Below are positions 24,280-33,644 of a stretch of 64,000 bases of DNA, piece by piece. Position 1 is the first letter of the stretch. Each line of letters opens with the position of its first letter. Source of the stretch: HTCC2207 sp002685195. GTDB lineage: Bacteria > Pseudomonadota > Gammaproteobacteria > Pseudomonadales > Porticoccaceae. Location of the stretch: positions 1,550,001-1,614,000 of the forward strand of contig CP179212.1 in assembly GCA_051201675.1 (NCBI GenBank). The letters are read 5' to 3'. The notes beneath the pieces were generated by a model that searched no databases, had not been told where the DNA came from, and saw only the letters and a program-made list of their open reading frames with translations. Position numbers and translations under genes: made by a program.

Positions 24280-24294
24280 ATTAGAATATCTAAT
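24280..24294. promoter_or_regulatory. ATTAG-N5-CTAAT palindrome, candidate GcvA-like operator
   Basis: ATTAGAATATCTAAT is a perfect 15-bp inverted repeat between the regulator and the mttB-like gene. Enteric GcvA sites share CTAAT, and the regulator is GcvA-like. This makes it the best candidate binding site in the divergent region. Confidence 0.5.
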
Positions 24295-24403
24295 CTTTAA
24301 AGTAAAAAATTTCAATTGATAATGGATAGGTAAAAACACCAAAATAATGGCATAGTCTGATGATAATAATCTTCAAAACCCACTAGAGGTTCGGAGTACT
24401 AAA

Positions 24404-25951
24404 ATGACAAAAAGATCTGGCGGTCGAAAGGCAAGAATTATTGAACGAAAAGCACCTCTTCCAAACAATGAGAAGCCCGTACTCCCAGGCGAAATTGGTG
24501 GCACATACCAACCTTTAAAACAGAGCGACATGCTCGCCATCCATGAAAATATTTTAACTATTTTGGAAACTATAGGCTTTGCTCAAGCAACACCTCACTG
24601 CCAGGAAACATGCGTTGCCGCGGGAGCAATCATGGGAACAGATGGGCGCTTGCGGATGCCTCGAGAATTAGTGCAGCGCACGCTGCAACTCGCTCAACGA
24701 GATCTAGTTTTTCACGCTCAAGATCAGAAAAGTGACTTAGACCTCAGTGGACAACGAGTTCATTTTTCCACTGCTGGGGCGGCAGTTATGGTTGCTGACC
24801 CGACAGAGAATAGTTATCGGGAATCAAGAGCTCAGGATCTATATGATATGGCACGTATTACAGATAGGTGTGAGCATATTCATATGTTCCAAAGAACTTG
24901 TGTTCCTCGAGACATTGAAGATCCAAGAGCATTAGATCTTAACTCTTTGTACTGCTCGATTATGGGGACCACCAAGCATGTAGGTGTGAGTTTCACTGCC
25001 GCGCAGCATGTCCAAGATGGCCTGCGCTTACTTCATCTTGTCGCTGGCAGCGAGGCAAAGTGGCGAGAACGTCCATTTGTGAGTATGTCGAACTGCTTTG
25101 TGGTTCCTCCCATGAAATTTGCCGAAGAATCTCTGGAGTGTCTGCGTGTGGGAGTGGAAGGCGGCATGCCTATTTTGCTTTTATCCGCAGGGCAAGCCGG
25201 TGCTACTGCACCAGCAAAATTAGCTGGCGCTGTTTCACAAGCATGGGCAGAATGTATTGGTGGTCTGATTTATGTCAATGCAATACGACCTGGGGCCCCT
25301 GCTATTATAGGCACCTGGCCTTTTGTTTCAGACCTTAGGACCGGAGCAATGAGCGGTGGTTCACCAGAACAAGGCTTGCTTTCTGCCGCTTGCGCTCAAA
25401 TGGGCAATTACCTAAATTTACCCACCGGCACTGCTTGCGGGATGACTGATGCAAAACTTCCTGACTTCCAAGCCGGTGCAGAAAGAGCTTATACCGCGGT
25501 CGCCGCTGCTATGGCTGGAGGAAATATTGTCTACGAGGCAGCTGGAATGTATGCAAGCTTGATGGGAACATGTCCAGAAAGTCTCATCGTTGATAATGAT
25601 GTTCTCGGCGCATGTCTTCGCATGACTAAAGGGATTAATGTGGATGAAGATTCGCTTAGCTTAGAGGTAATAAGGGATGTCTGTTTGAACGAAAAAGGTC
25701 ATTATCTAGGGTCAGACCAGACACTATCTGTTATGCAGAGTGAATATATTTATCCCGAGTTGGGCAACCGTTCTAGCCCTAACGTCTGGATGGAAGAGGG
25801 CAAACCTAATCTCATTGATAATGCAGTGAAACAAAAAACACAAATACTCCAAAATTGGTTCCCTGATCACATCAGTGATGACCTAGATAACCGTATCAGG
25901 CAGGAATTTGATATTTTTCTCTCAAAAGAAGCGATAGGCAGGTCTAAATAA
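24404..25951 (+). CDS. MttB-family (trimethylamine methyltransferase-like) protein, no pyrrolysine
   Basis: The 515-residue protein belongs to the MttB superfamily (PF06253 type). Visible blocks are HFSTAGAAVMVADP, RDIEDPRALDLNSLYC, TTKHVGVSFTAAQHVQDG and MGNYLNLPTGTACGMTDAK. Archaeal MttB has a pyrrolysine codon; this frame has no internal stop, so it is of the non-pyrrolysine type, some of which demethylate glycine betaine. GGAG lies upstream of ATG 24404. It is followed by two FAD/GcvT fusions (43 and 60 bp gaps), so a quaternary-amine or N-methyl-compound demethylation pathway is likely. No corrinoid protein gene is present here, which leaves the methyl acceptor open. Confidence 0.85.
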   Translation: MTKRSGGRKARIIERKAPLPNNEKPVLPGEIGGTYQPLKQSDMLAIHENILTILETIGFAQATPHCQETCVAAGAIMGTDGRLRMPRELVQRTLQLAQRDLVFHAQDQKSDLDLSGQRVHFSTAGAAVMVADPTENSYRESRAQDLYDMARITDRCEHIHMFQRTCVPRDIEDPRALDLNSLYCSIMGTTKHVGVSFTAAQHVQDGLRLLHLVAGSEAKWRERPFVSMSNCFVVPPMKFAEESLECLRVGVEGGMPILLLSAGQAGATAPAKLAGAVSQAWAECIGGLIYVNAIRPGAPAIIGTWPFVSDLRTGAMSGGSPEQGLLSAACAQMGNYLNLPTGTACGMTDAKLPDFQAGAERAYTAVAAAMAGGNIVYEAAGMYASLMGTCPESLIVDNDVLGACLRMTKGINVDEDSLSLEVIRDVCLNEKGHYLGSDQTLSVMQSEYIYPELGNRSSPNVWMEEGKPNLIDNAVKQKTQILQNWFPDHISDDLDNRIRQEFDIFLSKEAIGRSK

Positions 25952-25994
25952 TCAAGGCCAAGGAAACTGTCATAAACCACAGGAATTTTGCAGA

Positions 25995-28418
25995 ATGAAG
26001 ACCCATGCTCGCGTTGTAATTATTGGTGGTGGCTCACTTGGGGTTAACCTGATGTACCATCTCACAGAAGAAGGATGGACCGACGTAGTATTAATAGAAA
26101 AAGGAGAGCTTACCAGCGGATCTACATGGCATGCTGCTGGACTATGTACTAATTTTAATGGGAATCATACGCTGTCAAAAATTCATGAGTACACCATCAA
26201 ACTTTATGACGAGATATTGCCAGAAAAAACCAAACTCCCCTCCTCATTTCATCGCTGTGGTAGTTTGCGGGTTGGTTACTCAGAAGTTGAAGAACAGTGG
26301 TTTCGTAATATTGTCAGTCGCTCGCACAATGTGGGCTGCGAAATGCATTTTGTTAGCAAAGAGGAGGCCTCAGAACTAAATCCCTTTATGGATTTTGATC
26401 AGGCTCGATCGATTATCTATACGCCCAATGACGGTCATGTTGATCCTAGTTCCGTAGTAATGCCTCTGTCTCAGCTAGCGCGAGAACAGGGTGCTACGGT
26501 GAGTCGTTTCAACAGAGTGCTAGATATCAATGTCTTAGATTCTGGCGAATACCAGGTCATTACAGAAAAAGGGAATATTATTGCAGAACATGTGGTGAAC
26601 GCTGGTGGATGTTTTGCTCCCGAGGTAGGCGCCATGGTAGGCGCACACGTGCCCATTGTTAATCTTGAACACCAATACCTTGTAACTGATGATCATCCAG
26701 ATATCGCCTCATTAATGCAGGAATTACCCGTCATTAGAGACTCGACTGCAGCAGCTTATCTTCGCCAAGAAGGCAAAGGGATACTTATTGGGCCCTATGA
26801 AACGCGAGGCTCAAAGCCTTGGGCCATTAACGGTATGGATTGGGGGTTTGATCGTGAACTTTTTGAAGGCGATTTGTTACGTCTAATGCCATGGTTAGAG
26901 CGATGCATGGAATTAATGCCCATATTTAAAGAGGTCGGCATCAAAAGTATCATTAATGGTCCGATCACTCACACACCAGATGACAACCTTTTAGTTGGAC
27001 CCGCAGCGGGGCTACGTAATTTTTGGAACCTATGTGGCGCGAGTATAGGTATAGCTCAAGGTGGTATCGGTAAATACTTGGCACAATGGATGGTGCATGG
27101 CCAAACCGAACTCAACATGAACTCACTAGATAGTCGTCGCTTTTCCACGTGGGCCGATAAAACCTATTGCATCACACGAGCAATCGAGTCCTATGAACGC
27201 ATGTATGCCTCGGCCTGCCCGAATGAGAATCGCCCCCATGGACGACCTATCAGAGTAAGCCCTCTACACACTGTCCTTGCCCAAAAAGGTGCGGTTCATA
27301 GTGTTGTTGCCGGCTATGAAAAACCGGGTTGGTTCAAAACCGAAAGTAATCAATTTGAATCTCACTCTTGGGCTCACAATGAAGCTCATAGTGCTGTGGC
27401 TAGTGAATGTGAGGCGGTTCAGAAGAGCTGCGGTGTTGCTGATCTATCGGGCACGGCTAAATTCCGTATAACCGGCACTGATGCCCATTCTTTTTTAGAT
27501 CATTTGTCGAGTAATTCTCTGCCATCAAAGGTTGGCCAAATAGCACTAACTCTTTTTCATGCTCCCAATGGGGGCATCATGGCGGAGCAAACGATTAGTC
27601 GTACAGGAGATAATGATTACATCCTGATGGGAGCGATCAGCTCTCAGTACAAAGATTATCAATGGTTACAATGGCATAGTCATGATTTTGATATCAACAT
27701 ACAAGATCTTACCGATTCATGGGGTGGTCTCCTGGTAACAGGCCCTAGAGCTCGCGATATCCTGGAGTTGTGTACTTCAGAGGATTTGAGTAACCAAGCG
27801 TTCCCTTGGCTGACCTGTAAGATGATTCAACTCGACTCAGCCGAAGTTCTTGCGTTACGGGTGTCATATGCGGGGGAATTAGGCTGGGAACTCCATATGC
27901 CTAATTGGCAGGTTATATCTATCTATGAGACGCTCCAGTTTCATGGGCGATCTTTTGGTCTCAGGGATTTTGGAGGACAAGCTTTAAATAGCATGCGAAT
28001 GGAGAAAATGTATCGCGCTTACGGACATGAATTTACCGAAGAAATATCGGGCCTTGAAGCCGGCATGGATCGATTTATTCACTTAGACCGAAAGTTTATC
28101 GGGTCAGAAAATCTTCTTCGCCGCTCTGCTGAAGGCTTGCAATCAAAGTTAGCGTACTTGGTTTTTGATGATCAAATTCCCGCGGAATGCTTCGGTAATG
28201 AAGCGGTATTCTACGATGGTGAATTGGCCGGTATCGTAACCGGTGGCGCTTATGGTCATCGTGCAAATCAAAGTCTTGCTTTCGCTTATATTGATTCAGG
28301 CCTTTGTATATCAGGTCAGCAGTTAACGGTCGATACGTCTCTTGGCTCGCGACGCTGCCATGTAAGAATGGATGCGATCTATGATCCTGAAAACAAGAGC
28401 CTCAGAGACAAAAGTTAA
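25995..28418 (+). CDS. FAD-dependent N-demethylase with C-terminal GcvT domain (DMGDH/sarcosine dehydrogenase-like)
   Basis: The 807-residue flavoprotein begins with RVVIIGGGSLGVNLMYHL, the FAD motif. The STWHAAG motif has its histidine at residue 46, the residue that holds FAD covalently in dimethylglycine-type enzymes. The C-terminal third (about residues 420-800) is a GcvT-like tetrahydrofolate aminomethyltransferase domain. It should oxidise an N-methyl amine and pass formaldehyde to folate. AGGA precedes ATG 25995. It is the second gene of the operon and a paralogue of the next gene. The substrate is not deducible, though the MttB neighbour suggests products of betaine-type demethylation. 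Confidence 0.85.
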   Translation: MKTHARVVIIGGGSLGVNLMYHLTEEGWTDVVLIEKGELTSGSTWHAAGLCTNFNGNHTLSKIHEYTIKLYDEILPEKTKLPSSFHRCGSLRVGYSEVEEQWFRNIVSRSHNVGCEMHFVSKEEASELNPFMDFDQARSIIYTPNDGHVDPSSVVMPLSQLAREQGATVSRFNRVLDINVLDSGEYQVITEKGNIIAEHVVNAGGCFAPEVGAMVGAHVPIVNLEHQYLVTDDHPDIASLMQELPVIRDSTAAAYLRQEGKGILIGPYETRGSKPWAINGMDWGFDRELFEGDLLRLMPWLERCMELMPIFKEVGIKSIINGPITHTPDDNLLVGPAAGLRNFWNLCGASIGIAQGGIGKYLAQWMVHGQTELNMNSLDSRRFSTWADKTYCITRAIESYERMYASACPNENRPHGRPIRVSPLHTVLAQKGAVHSVVAGYEKPGWFKTESNQFESHSWAHNEAHSAVASECEAVQKSCGVADLSGTAKFRITGTDAHSFLDHLSSNSLPSKVGQIALTLFHAPNGGIMAEQTISRTGDNDYILMGAISSQYKDYQWLQWHSHDFDINIQDLTDSWGGLLVTGPRARDILELCTSEDLSNQAFPWLTCKMIQLDSAEVLALRVSYAGELGWELHMPNWQVISIYETLQFHGRSFGLRDFGGQALNSMRMEKMYRAYGHEFTEEISGLEAGMDRFIHLDRKFIGSENLLRRSAEGLQSKLAYLVFDDQIPAECFGNEAVFYDGELAGIVTGGAYGHRANQSLAFAYIDSGLCISGQQLTVDTSLGSRRCHVRMDAIYDPENKSLRDKS

Positions 28419-28478
28419 AAAGTGATGATTAACGATAACCTTATCAATAAACGCTTCTATTCAGTCGGAGTTTAATCT

Positions 28479-30920
28479 GTGGCGAAGTTAACTGATCTTC
28501 CCGAAAAAGCCGAAGTTGTCATTATTGGCGGTGGAATCATTGGGTGCTCTATTGCCTATCATTTGACGAAACGAGGCATGAAAGATGTCGTTTTACTCGA
28601 ACGCAAACAGCTAACCTGCGGGACCACATGGCATGCAGCAGGGTTAGTCAGTATGCTGTGGCCAACCCCTACTCTGACGGAACTCGCCAAGTACAGTCAT
28701 GAACTCTATGCACGCCTAGAAGAAGAAACAGGTCAAGCAACAGGTTATAAGCAAATTGGAAGTCTCTCCATTGCCCGCACTGCGGAACGCTTAGAAGAGC
28801 TTAAGCGCCTTGCGTCAGTTGAAGCAGTATTTGGTGTTGAGGCTGAAATGATTAGTTTAGGTCGGCTAGAAGAGTTATACCCAGGTATTAATCCTGATGG
28901 CATATTAGGTGCGATGTATATTCGTCAAGATGGCCAAACAAACCCAGTGGACACCACAATGGCCCTCGCTAAGGGAGCGCGTATGGGTGGTGCTGCTATC
29001 TATGAAAACACCAAGGCTGAGGAACTCTGTATTGAAAATGGAGCAATTGTTGGTGTTCATACTGATCGGGGCTTTTTGAAATCATCAACAGTTATACTTT
29101 GCGGAGGCATGTGGTCTCGTGAGATAGCTAAGAGTGTTGGAGTAGAGCTTCCACTTCATGCTTGCGAACATTTTTATGTTGTCACAGAGGAAATGGATGG
29201 CCTTACGCCAAGACCGGTTTTGCGGGATTTTGATAAAGGAGTTTATTTCAAGGAAGATGCAGGAAAAATGCTGGTCGGCTGGTTTGAGCATAACGCCAAA
29301 GGACTATCCATGGATCGAATTAGTGAGGATTTTTGTTTTGATCAATTTCCCTGCGATATGGAGCATATCGAAGAATATTTAATCAGAGGTATGGAGACAT
29401 TTCCAAAATTTGGTGAGGTCGGTATAAGAACATGGTTTAACGGTCCTGAAAGTTTTACTAGTGACAATCTTCATCTCATGGGGCCAACTCCAGAAGTTGA
29501 CAACCTTTATGTTGCCTGCGGTCTTAATTCGAAGGGTATCGGAGCCGGAGGCGGTTTAGGCAAATTAATGGCAGATTGGGTTGTTGACGGTTATCCGTCT
29601 GGCGACATATCAGAATGCGATGTAACTCGACATCATCCTTGTCAGCGCACTGATCAATATGTTGCAGAACGCATACCGGAGGCTTTAGGACACACCTATG
29701 CAATGCACTGGCCCTATTACCAATACCACTCGGCGCGAAACCTTCAGCAATCTCCTTTGCATGAAGTACTGAAGGATCACGGCGCATGCTTTGGTGAAGT
29801 TGGAGGGTTTGAGCGACCCAACTGGTTTGCTAAACCAGGACAAAAAGCTGAATACATATATAGCTACCGACGGCAAAATTGGTTTGCTAATACAGCCTCA
29901 GAACATATGGCTGTTCGAGAGACCGTAGGGTTATATGATATTTCCTCCTTCGGCAAGTTCGAAGTCTCAGGCAAAGATGCACTCACGACACTACAAACAC
30001 TTAGTGCAGCAAACATCGATGTCCCTGTTGGCAAAGTGGTATACACCCAGTGGTTAAATCAGAGAGGTGGAATTGAAGCAGACCTAACGATTTGTCGTAT
30101 AGCTTCAGATAAATTTTGGGTTGTTACCAGCATAGGCTCATTTAACCGCGATTGGTGGCGTTTAAAGAAGCATGCTCAGGGAGATACAAAAGTAGAAAAT
30201 ATCAGTGCCGCTTATGCATGCATGGCGCTCCAAGGACCCCTATCTCGTCAGCTACTTGAAAGCGTGACTGATATTGATCTTTCTTTGGATGCTTTTCCAT
30301 TTGGCACAGGGCGGCATGCCAATATTGGAGGACACCTATGCTGGTTACAACGCATCAGTTATGTCGGAGAGCTCGGATGGGAGATTATGGTTCCAGCCGA
30401 TAATGCGGAAAAGCTTTATACAACTCTTTATCGGGCAGGCAAATCATTCTCACTACAGAATGTAGGCCTTCATGCGGTCAATAGTTTACGACTAGAAAAA
30501 GGCTTTAGGCACTGGGGTCATGATATAGGTTCACATGACAACCTTCTTGAAGCTGGGCTGAATTTTGTTGCCGATATGACATCAGGTGATTTTATTGGCT
30601 ACCAAGCATTGATGACTCAGAGAAGTAAGGGAGTACCCGAAAGGCGACTTGTCCAATTTCGATTAGAAAACCCTGATCCTCTGCTGTACCACAACGAGCC
30701 TATAGTGATGAATGGTGAGATTGTTGGTTACCTGACCTCAGGAGCATTTGGTCACGCTGTTGGGAGTTCAATTGGGATGGGTTATGTCAATGTACCTCTT
30801 CTTTCGAACGAAATAATTAGTGCGGCTGAGTTTGAGATCGAGATAGCGCTTGAACGTTTCTCCGCACAGGCTAGCCTGAGAGGGTGGTACGATCCTAAAG
30901 GCCTAAAAATGAGACAGTAG
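28479..30920 (+). CDS. second FAD-dependent N-demethylase with GcvT domain
   Basis: The 813-residue enzyme has the same design as its neighbour: VVIIGGGIIGCSIAYHL for FAD, TTWHAAG with the likely flavin-linking histidine at residue 52, and a GcvT-like C-terminal half (FGKFEVSGKDALTTLQTLSA...). It starts with GTG at 28479 behind GGAG. The two paralogues may take successive methyl groups, for example dimethylglycine then sarcosine; this is inference. Its stop lies 10 bp from the convergent rlmKL stop. Confidence 0.85.
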   Translation: MAKLTDLPEKAEVVIIGGGIIGCSIAYHLTKRGMKDVVLLERKQLTCGTTWHAAGLVSMLWPTPTLTELAKYSHELYARLEEETGQATGYKQIGSLSIARTAERLEELKRLASVEAVFGVEAEMISLGRLEELYPGINPDGILGAMYIRQDGQTNPVDTTMALAKGARMGGAAIYENTKAEELCIENGAIVGVHTDRGFLKSSTVILCGGMWSREIAKSVGVELPLHACEHFYVVTEEMDGLTPRPVLRDFDKGVYFKEDAGKMLVGWFEHNAKGLSMDRISEDFCFDQFPCDMEHIEEYLIRGMETFPKFGEVGIRTWFNGPESFTSDNLHLMGPTPEVDNLYVACGLNSKGIGAGGGLGKLMADWVVDGYPSGDISECDVTRHHPCQRTDQYVAERIPEALGHTYAMHWPYYQYHSARNLQQSPLHEVLKDHGACFGEVGGFERPNWFAKPGQKAEYIYSYRRQNWFANTASEHMAVRETVGLYDISSFGKFEVSGKDALTTLQTLSAANIDVPVGKVVYTQWLNQRGGIEADLTICRIASDKFWVVTSIGSFNRDWWRLKKHAQGDTKVENISAAYACMALQGPLSRQLLESVTDIDLSLDAFPFGTGRHANIGGHLCWLQRISYVGELGWEIMVPADNAEKLYTTLYRAGKSFSLQNVGLHAVNSLRLEKGFRHWGHDIGSHDNLLEAGLNFVADMTSGDFIGYQALMTQRSKGVPERRLVQFRLENPDPLLYHNEPIVMNGEIVGYLTSGAFGHAVGSSIGMGYVNVPLLSNEIISAAEFEIEIALERFSAQASLRGWYDPKGLKMRQ

Positions 30921-30930
30921 TTATTCTTGT

Positions 30931-33123
30931 TTATGCTTGCTCTTTACTTCCAAATTGCTGGTTGCGGGTGATTAACCAAACATTATGAATACGAGGATTT
31001 CGCTCAAAGTCCATATCCAGCGTTTGTGGTGTAATATTCTGACAATTAAATTGGCGTAACGTTAACTCATCCATCTTAAATTTACGGAAATTATTTGAAA
31101 AAATTAAGGTACCACCCGGTGCCAGTTTAGCCATTGAGGATCGAATCAAATCACCGTGGTCTCTCTGGATATCGAGTACAGAATCCATTTTCTTGGAATT
31201 AGAAAAGGTCGGTGGATCAAGAAAAATTATATCGTACTGCTCTTGTTCAGCCTCCAACCATTTCATACAGTCAGCTCGAAGCAACTTGTGCTTGCTAGAT
31301 CGCAAACTATTTAAATCATAATTACGTTGCGCCCAATCCAAGTAGGTATTTGACATATCAATACTCAAAGAGCTGGCGGCTCCAGCAAGGGCTGCCTGCA
31401 CAGAAGCTGCAGCGGTATAGCAAAATAAATTAAGAAACCTTTTCCCCTTTACCATCTCACCTATCATCGACCTCACAGGCCGATGATCTAGAAACAATCC
31501 TGTATCAAGATAATCCGACAAATTGATTTCAAAAATAGCCTTGCCCTCTGACACTGTAAAGGTATCACTTGACCCCTCGCTAAGTTTCTCATATTGACTG
31601 TCGCCTTTTTGGCGCCGCCTTTCTTTATAGTAAATCTTGCCAGTGAAATTTGCAGAAAACTCTTTGACGGCCTGTTTGATTTCTCCAAAGCGTTCTCTAG
31701 CTACTTTCTCTGATATTGTGCTAGGGGCTACATATTCCTGCACATAAATCGAGTGGTCATAGACGTCTATCGCGACGGCGTACTCTGGAATATCCGCATC
31801 ATAAAGCCGATAACAACTCACATCAGATTTTTTGTACCAACTCTCTAGTTTTCGTCTGTTCTTTTTTAGTCGATTGAGTACCATCTTAGCGCCTGACGTC
31901 AGCGCTTGAGCCGGTGCTGGAGTACTTAGCCTAGCGGCAATTTGCGCTGACTTGGATGTCATATCTTCAAAAACCAATAATTTACAGGGAATGGTTCCAT
32001 TGAATAGACTGTATTGCTTTGTCGGAGAGAGATCTGTTTCACGTCCTAGATCGACGTTCCCAGTAAACACAGCTGCCCTCCAGCCATGAAAGTTTTTCTG
32101 TAAAACGGCGCCCAATTTTTGGTATAGCGGAATTAACTCCTCCATCTCACCTAAACGGGCACCATAGGGCGGATTAGTCAATAACAGCCCTCTTTCTGCT
32201 GTGGGCTTCCCAAACTGATCTATAGGCTTGTGCGCTAAACGAATGTGTTCATCAAGCCCAGCATTTTCAATATTTTTAGTCGTGAACTCAAGTACACGCG
32301 GATTGGCATCATACCCACGAATATCTAACTCCAACTCTTCAAGGCCAATTGCTTTACGCTGATGGGACTCATCGATTAAAGCCTGCCAAAGTTCGGCGTC
32401 ATGTTGTAGCCAGCTGTCAAAACCATAGCGCTCGCGAAGCATTCCCGGCGCTATATCCGCAGCCATCATCGCCCCTTCAATAAGCAATGTACCACTTCCG
32501 CACATAGGATCTAACAGAGCCCCACCCTCTGCAGCCATTGCTGGCCAACCGGCCCTTAGCAATAAAGCAACTGCCAAATTTTCCTTGATCGGTGCACTAC
32601 CCTGACCAGTACGATATCCCCTACGATGAAGACTTTCTCCCGATATATCCAGAGAAACTGAAACGCGGCCCTTGTGCTGCCTAACTTGAATGCGAATGTC
32701 CGGATTCTTGGTATCTACACTTGGGCGTTCACCTTCAATACGGCGAATACGATCAACAATCGCGTCTTTAACTCGTTGTGATCCGTACATCGTGTTGTCA
32801 ACTAAGCGTGAGGTGCCTATAAAATCTATCGCGATACTTTGAACCGACGAAAAATGCTGTTCCCATGGAATGTCATTGCACTCTCGATACAAATCATCCG
32901 ACTCCTTGAGCATAAAACTGTGCAAGGGCATTAAAATTCGATTAGCAAGGCGCGACCATAGGCAAGCTCTGTAAGCAAGCTCCAAAGAGCCATTAAAATA
33001 AACCGCAGCCACGGTTTCTTTTACCCCTTCAGCTCCCATAGCAATGAGCTCTTCAGATAACAATAATTCTAGTCCTTTAGGACAGGTGGCTAACCAATCG
33101 TTTTTTAAAGATACCTGCGTCAC
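30931..33123 (-). CDS. rlmKL: bifunctional 23S rRNA methyltransferase RlmKL
   Basis: At 730 residues this is the fused enzyme. The N-terminal THUMP plus RlmL part has TNPPYGARLGE near residue 317 and methylates G2445 (N2). The C-terminal RlmK part has FLDPPTFSNSKK near residue 635 and methylates G2069 (N7). It uses S-adenosylmethionine on 50S precursors. It is monocistronic and convergent with the flavoprotein operon. Confidence 0.95.
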   Translation of the reverse strand: MTQVSLKNDWLATCPKGLELLLSEELIAMGAEGVKETVAAVYFNGSLELAYRACLWSRLANRILMPLHSFMLKESDDLYRECNDIPWEQHFSSVQSIAIDFIGTSRLVDNTMYGSQRVKDAIVDRIRRIEGERPSVDTKNPDIRIQVRQHKGRVSVSLDISGESLHRRGYRTGQGSAPIKENLAVALLLRAGWPAMAAEGGALLDPMCGSGTLLIEGAMMAADIAPGMLRERYGFDSWLQHDAELWQALIDESHQRKAIGLEELELDIRGYDANPRVLEFTTKNIENAGLDEHIRLAHKPIDQFGKPTAERGLLLTNPPYGARLGEMEELIPLYQKLGAVLQKNFHGWRAAVFTGNVDLGRETDLSPTKQYSLFNGTIPCKLLVFEDMTSKSAQIAARLSTPAPAQALTSGAKMVLNRLKKNRRKLESWYKKSDVSCYRLYDADIPEYAVAIDVYDHSIYVQEYVAPSTISEKVARERFGEIKQAVKEFSANFTGKIYYKERRRQKGDSQYEKLSEGSSDTFTVSEGKAIFEINLSDYLDTGLFLDHRPVRSMIGEMVKGKRFLNLFCYTAAASVQAALAGAASSLSIDMSNTYLDWAQRNYDLNSLRSSKHKLLRADCMKWLEAEQEQYDIIFLDPPTFSNSKKMDSVLDIQRDHGDLIRSSMAKLAPGGTLIFSNNFRKFKMDELTLRQFNCQNITPQTLDMDFERNPRIHNVWLITRNQQFGSKEQA

Positions 33124-33368
33124 TTCATTACCCTTTTCATTACTTCAAGCTATAACCTTAGATTTGCATATACCAAAAACGTCTGAACGAATCTGACAAA
33201 CATTAGTCTAAAATTACGCGTTCCTAAGAAAGCGCGTATGATATAGGTGTTTAAACTATTTTGTTTAGAAATAAACATTGGTACGCAGTCAAGTCGAAAA
33301 ATTACGCTGTAGAATAGCTTTAACACAACCCTATATTACCTTTGATCTAAGTAGAACAGGAGTTGTCT

Positions 33369-33587
33369 ATGAAGAAACACAAACGAGACCTGGAGCATCG
33401 TTCGTATGTAAAAGGTTATCAATCAGCAATTCAAGGTCGTTCTCTATCCCTTTGTCCCTATCAAGAAAACACAACAATGGCCTACCAGTGGTGTAGGGGT
33501 TGGCGTGAAGGTAGAGAGGATGGCTGGTCTGGCTATAACACCGCCACCTGCCAACATAAAGCGGGCAACCTGATTTTGAACCATTAG
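33369..33587 (+). CDS. rmf: ribosome modulation factor
   Basis: The 72-residue basic protein begins MKKHKRDLEHRSYVKGYQSA and continues QGRSLSLCPYQ and WCRGWREGREDGW, the RMF pattern. It pairs 70S ribosomes into inactive 100S dimers in stationary phase. AGGAG precedes ATG 33369, which decides the start over a TTG two codons upstream. Length exceeds the enteric 55 residues through a C-terminal tail, as in pseudomonads. Confidence 0.9.
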   Translation: MKKHKRDLEHRSYVKGYQSAIQGRSLSLCPYQENTTMAYQWCRGWREGREDGWSGYNTATCQHKAGNLILNH

Positions 33588-33607
33588 CAGTTAATTCAAA
33601 ACAAATA

Positions 33608-33636
33608 CAGCAACGATAAACCATTTATCGTTGCTG
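33608..33636. terminator. hairpin between convergent rmf and NAD-GDH genes
   Basis: CAGCAACGATAAA and its exact complement TTTATCGTTGCTG (13 bp stem, 3-base loop) stand between the two converging stops. There is no long T-run, so it may be a bidirectional pause/terminator or an RNA-stabilising stem. Confidence 0.6.
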
Positions 33637-33644
33637 AAGACAAC

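Noticed and set aside
24404..25951. Possible pyrrolysine (amber) codon in the MttB-like gene
   Set aside because: The frame is continuous with no internal TAG, so it is of the non-pyrrolysine type.
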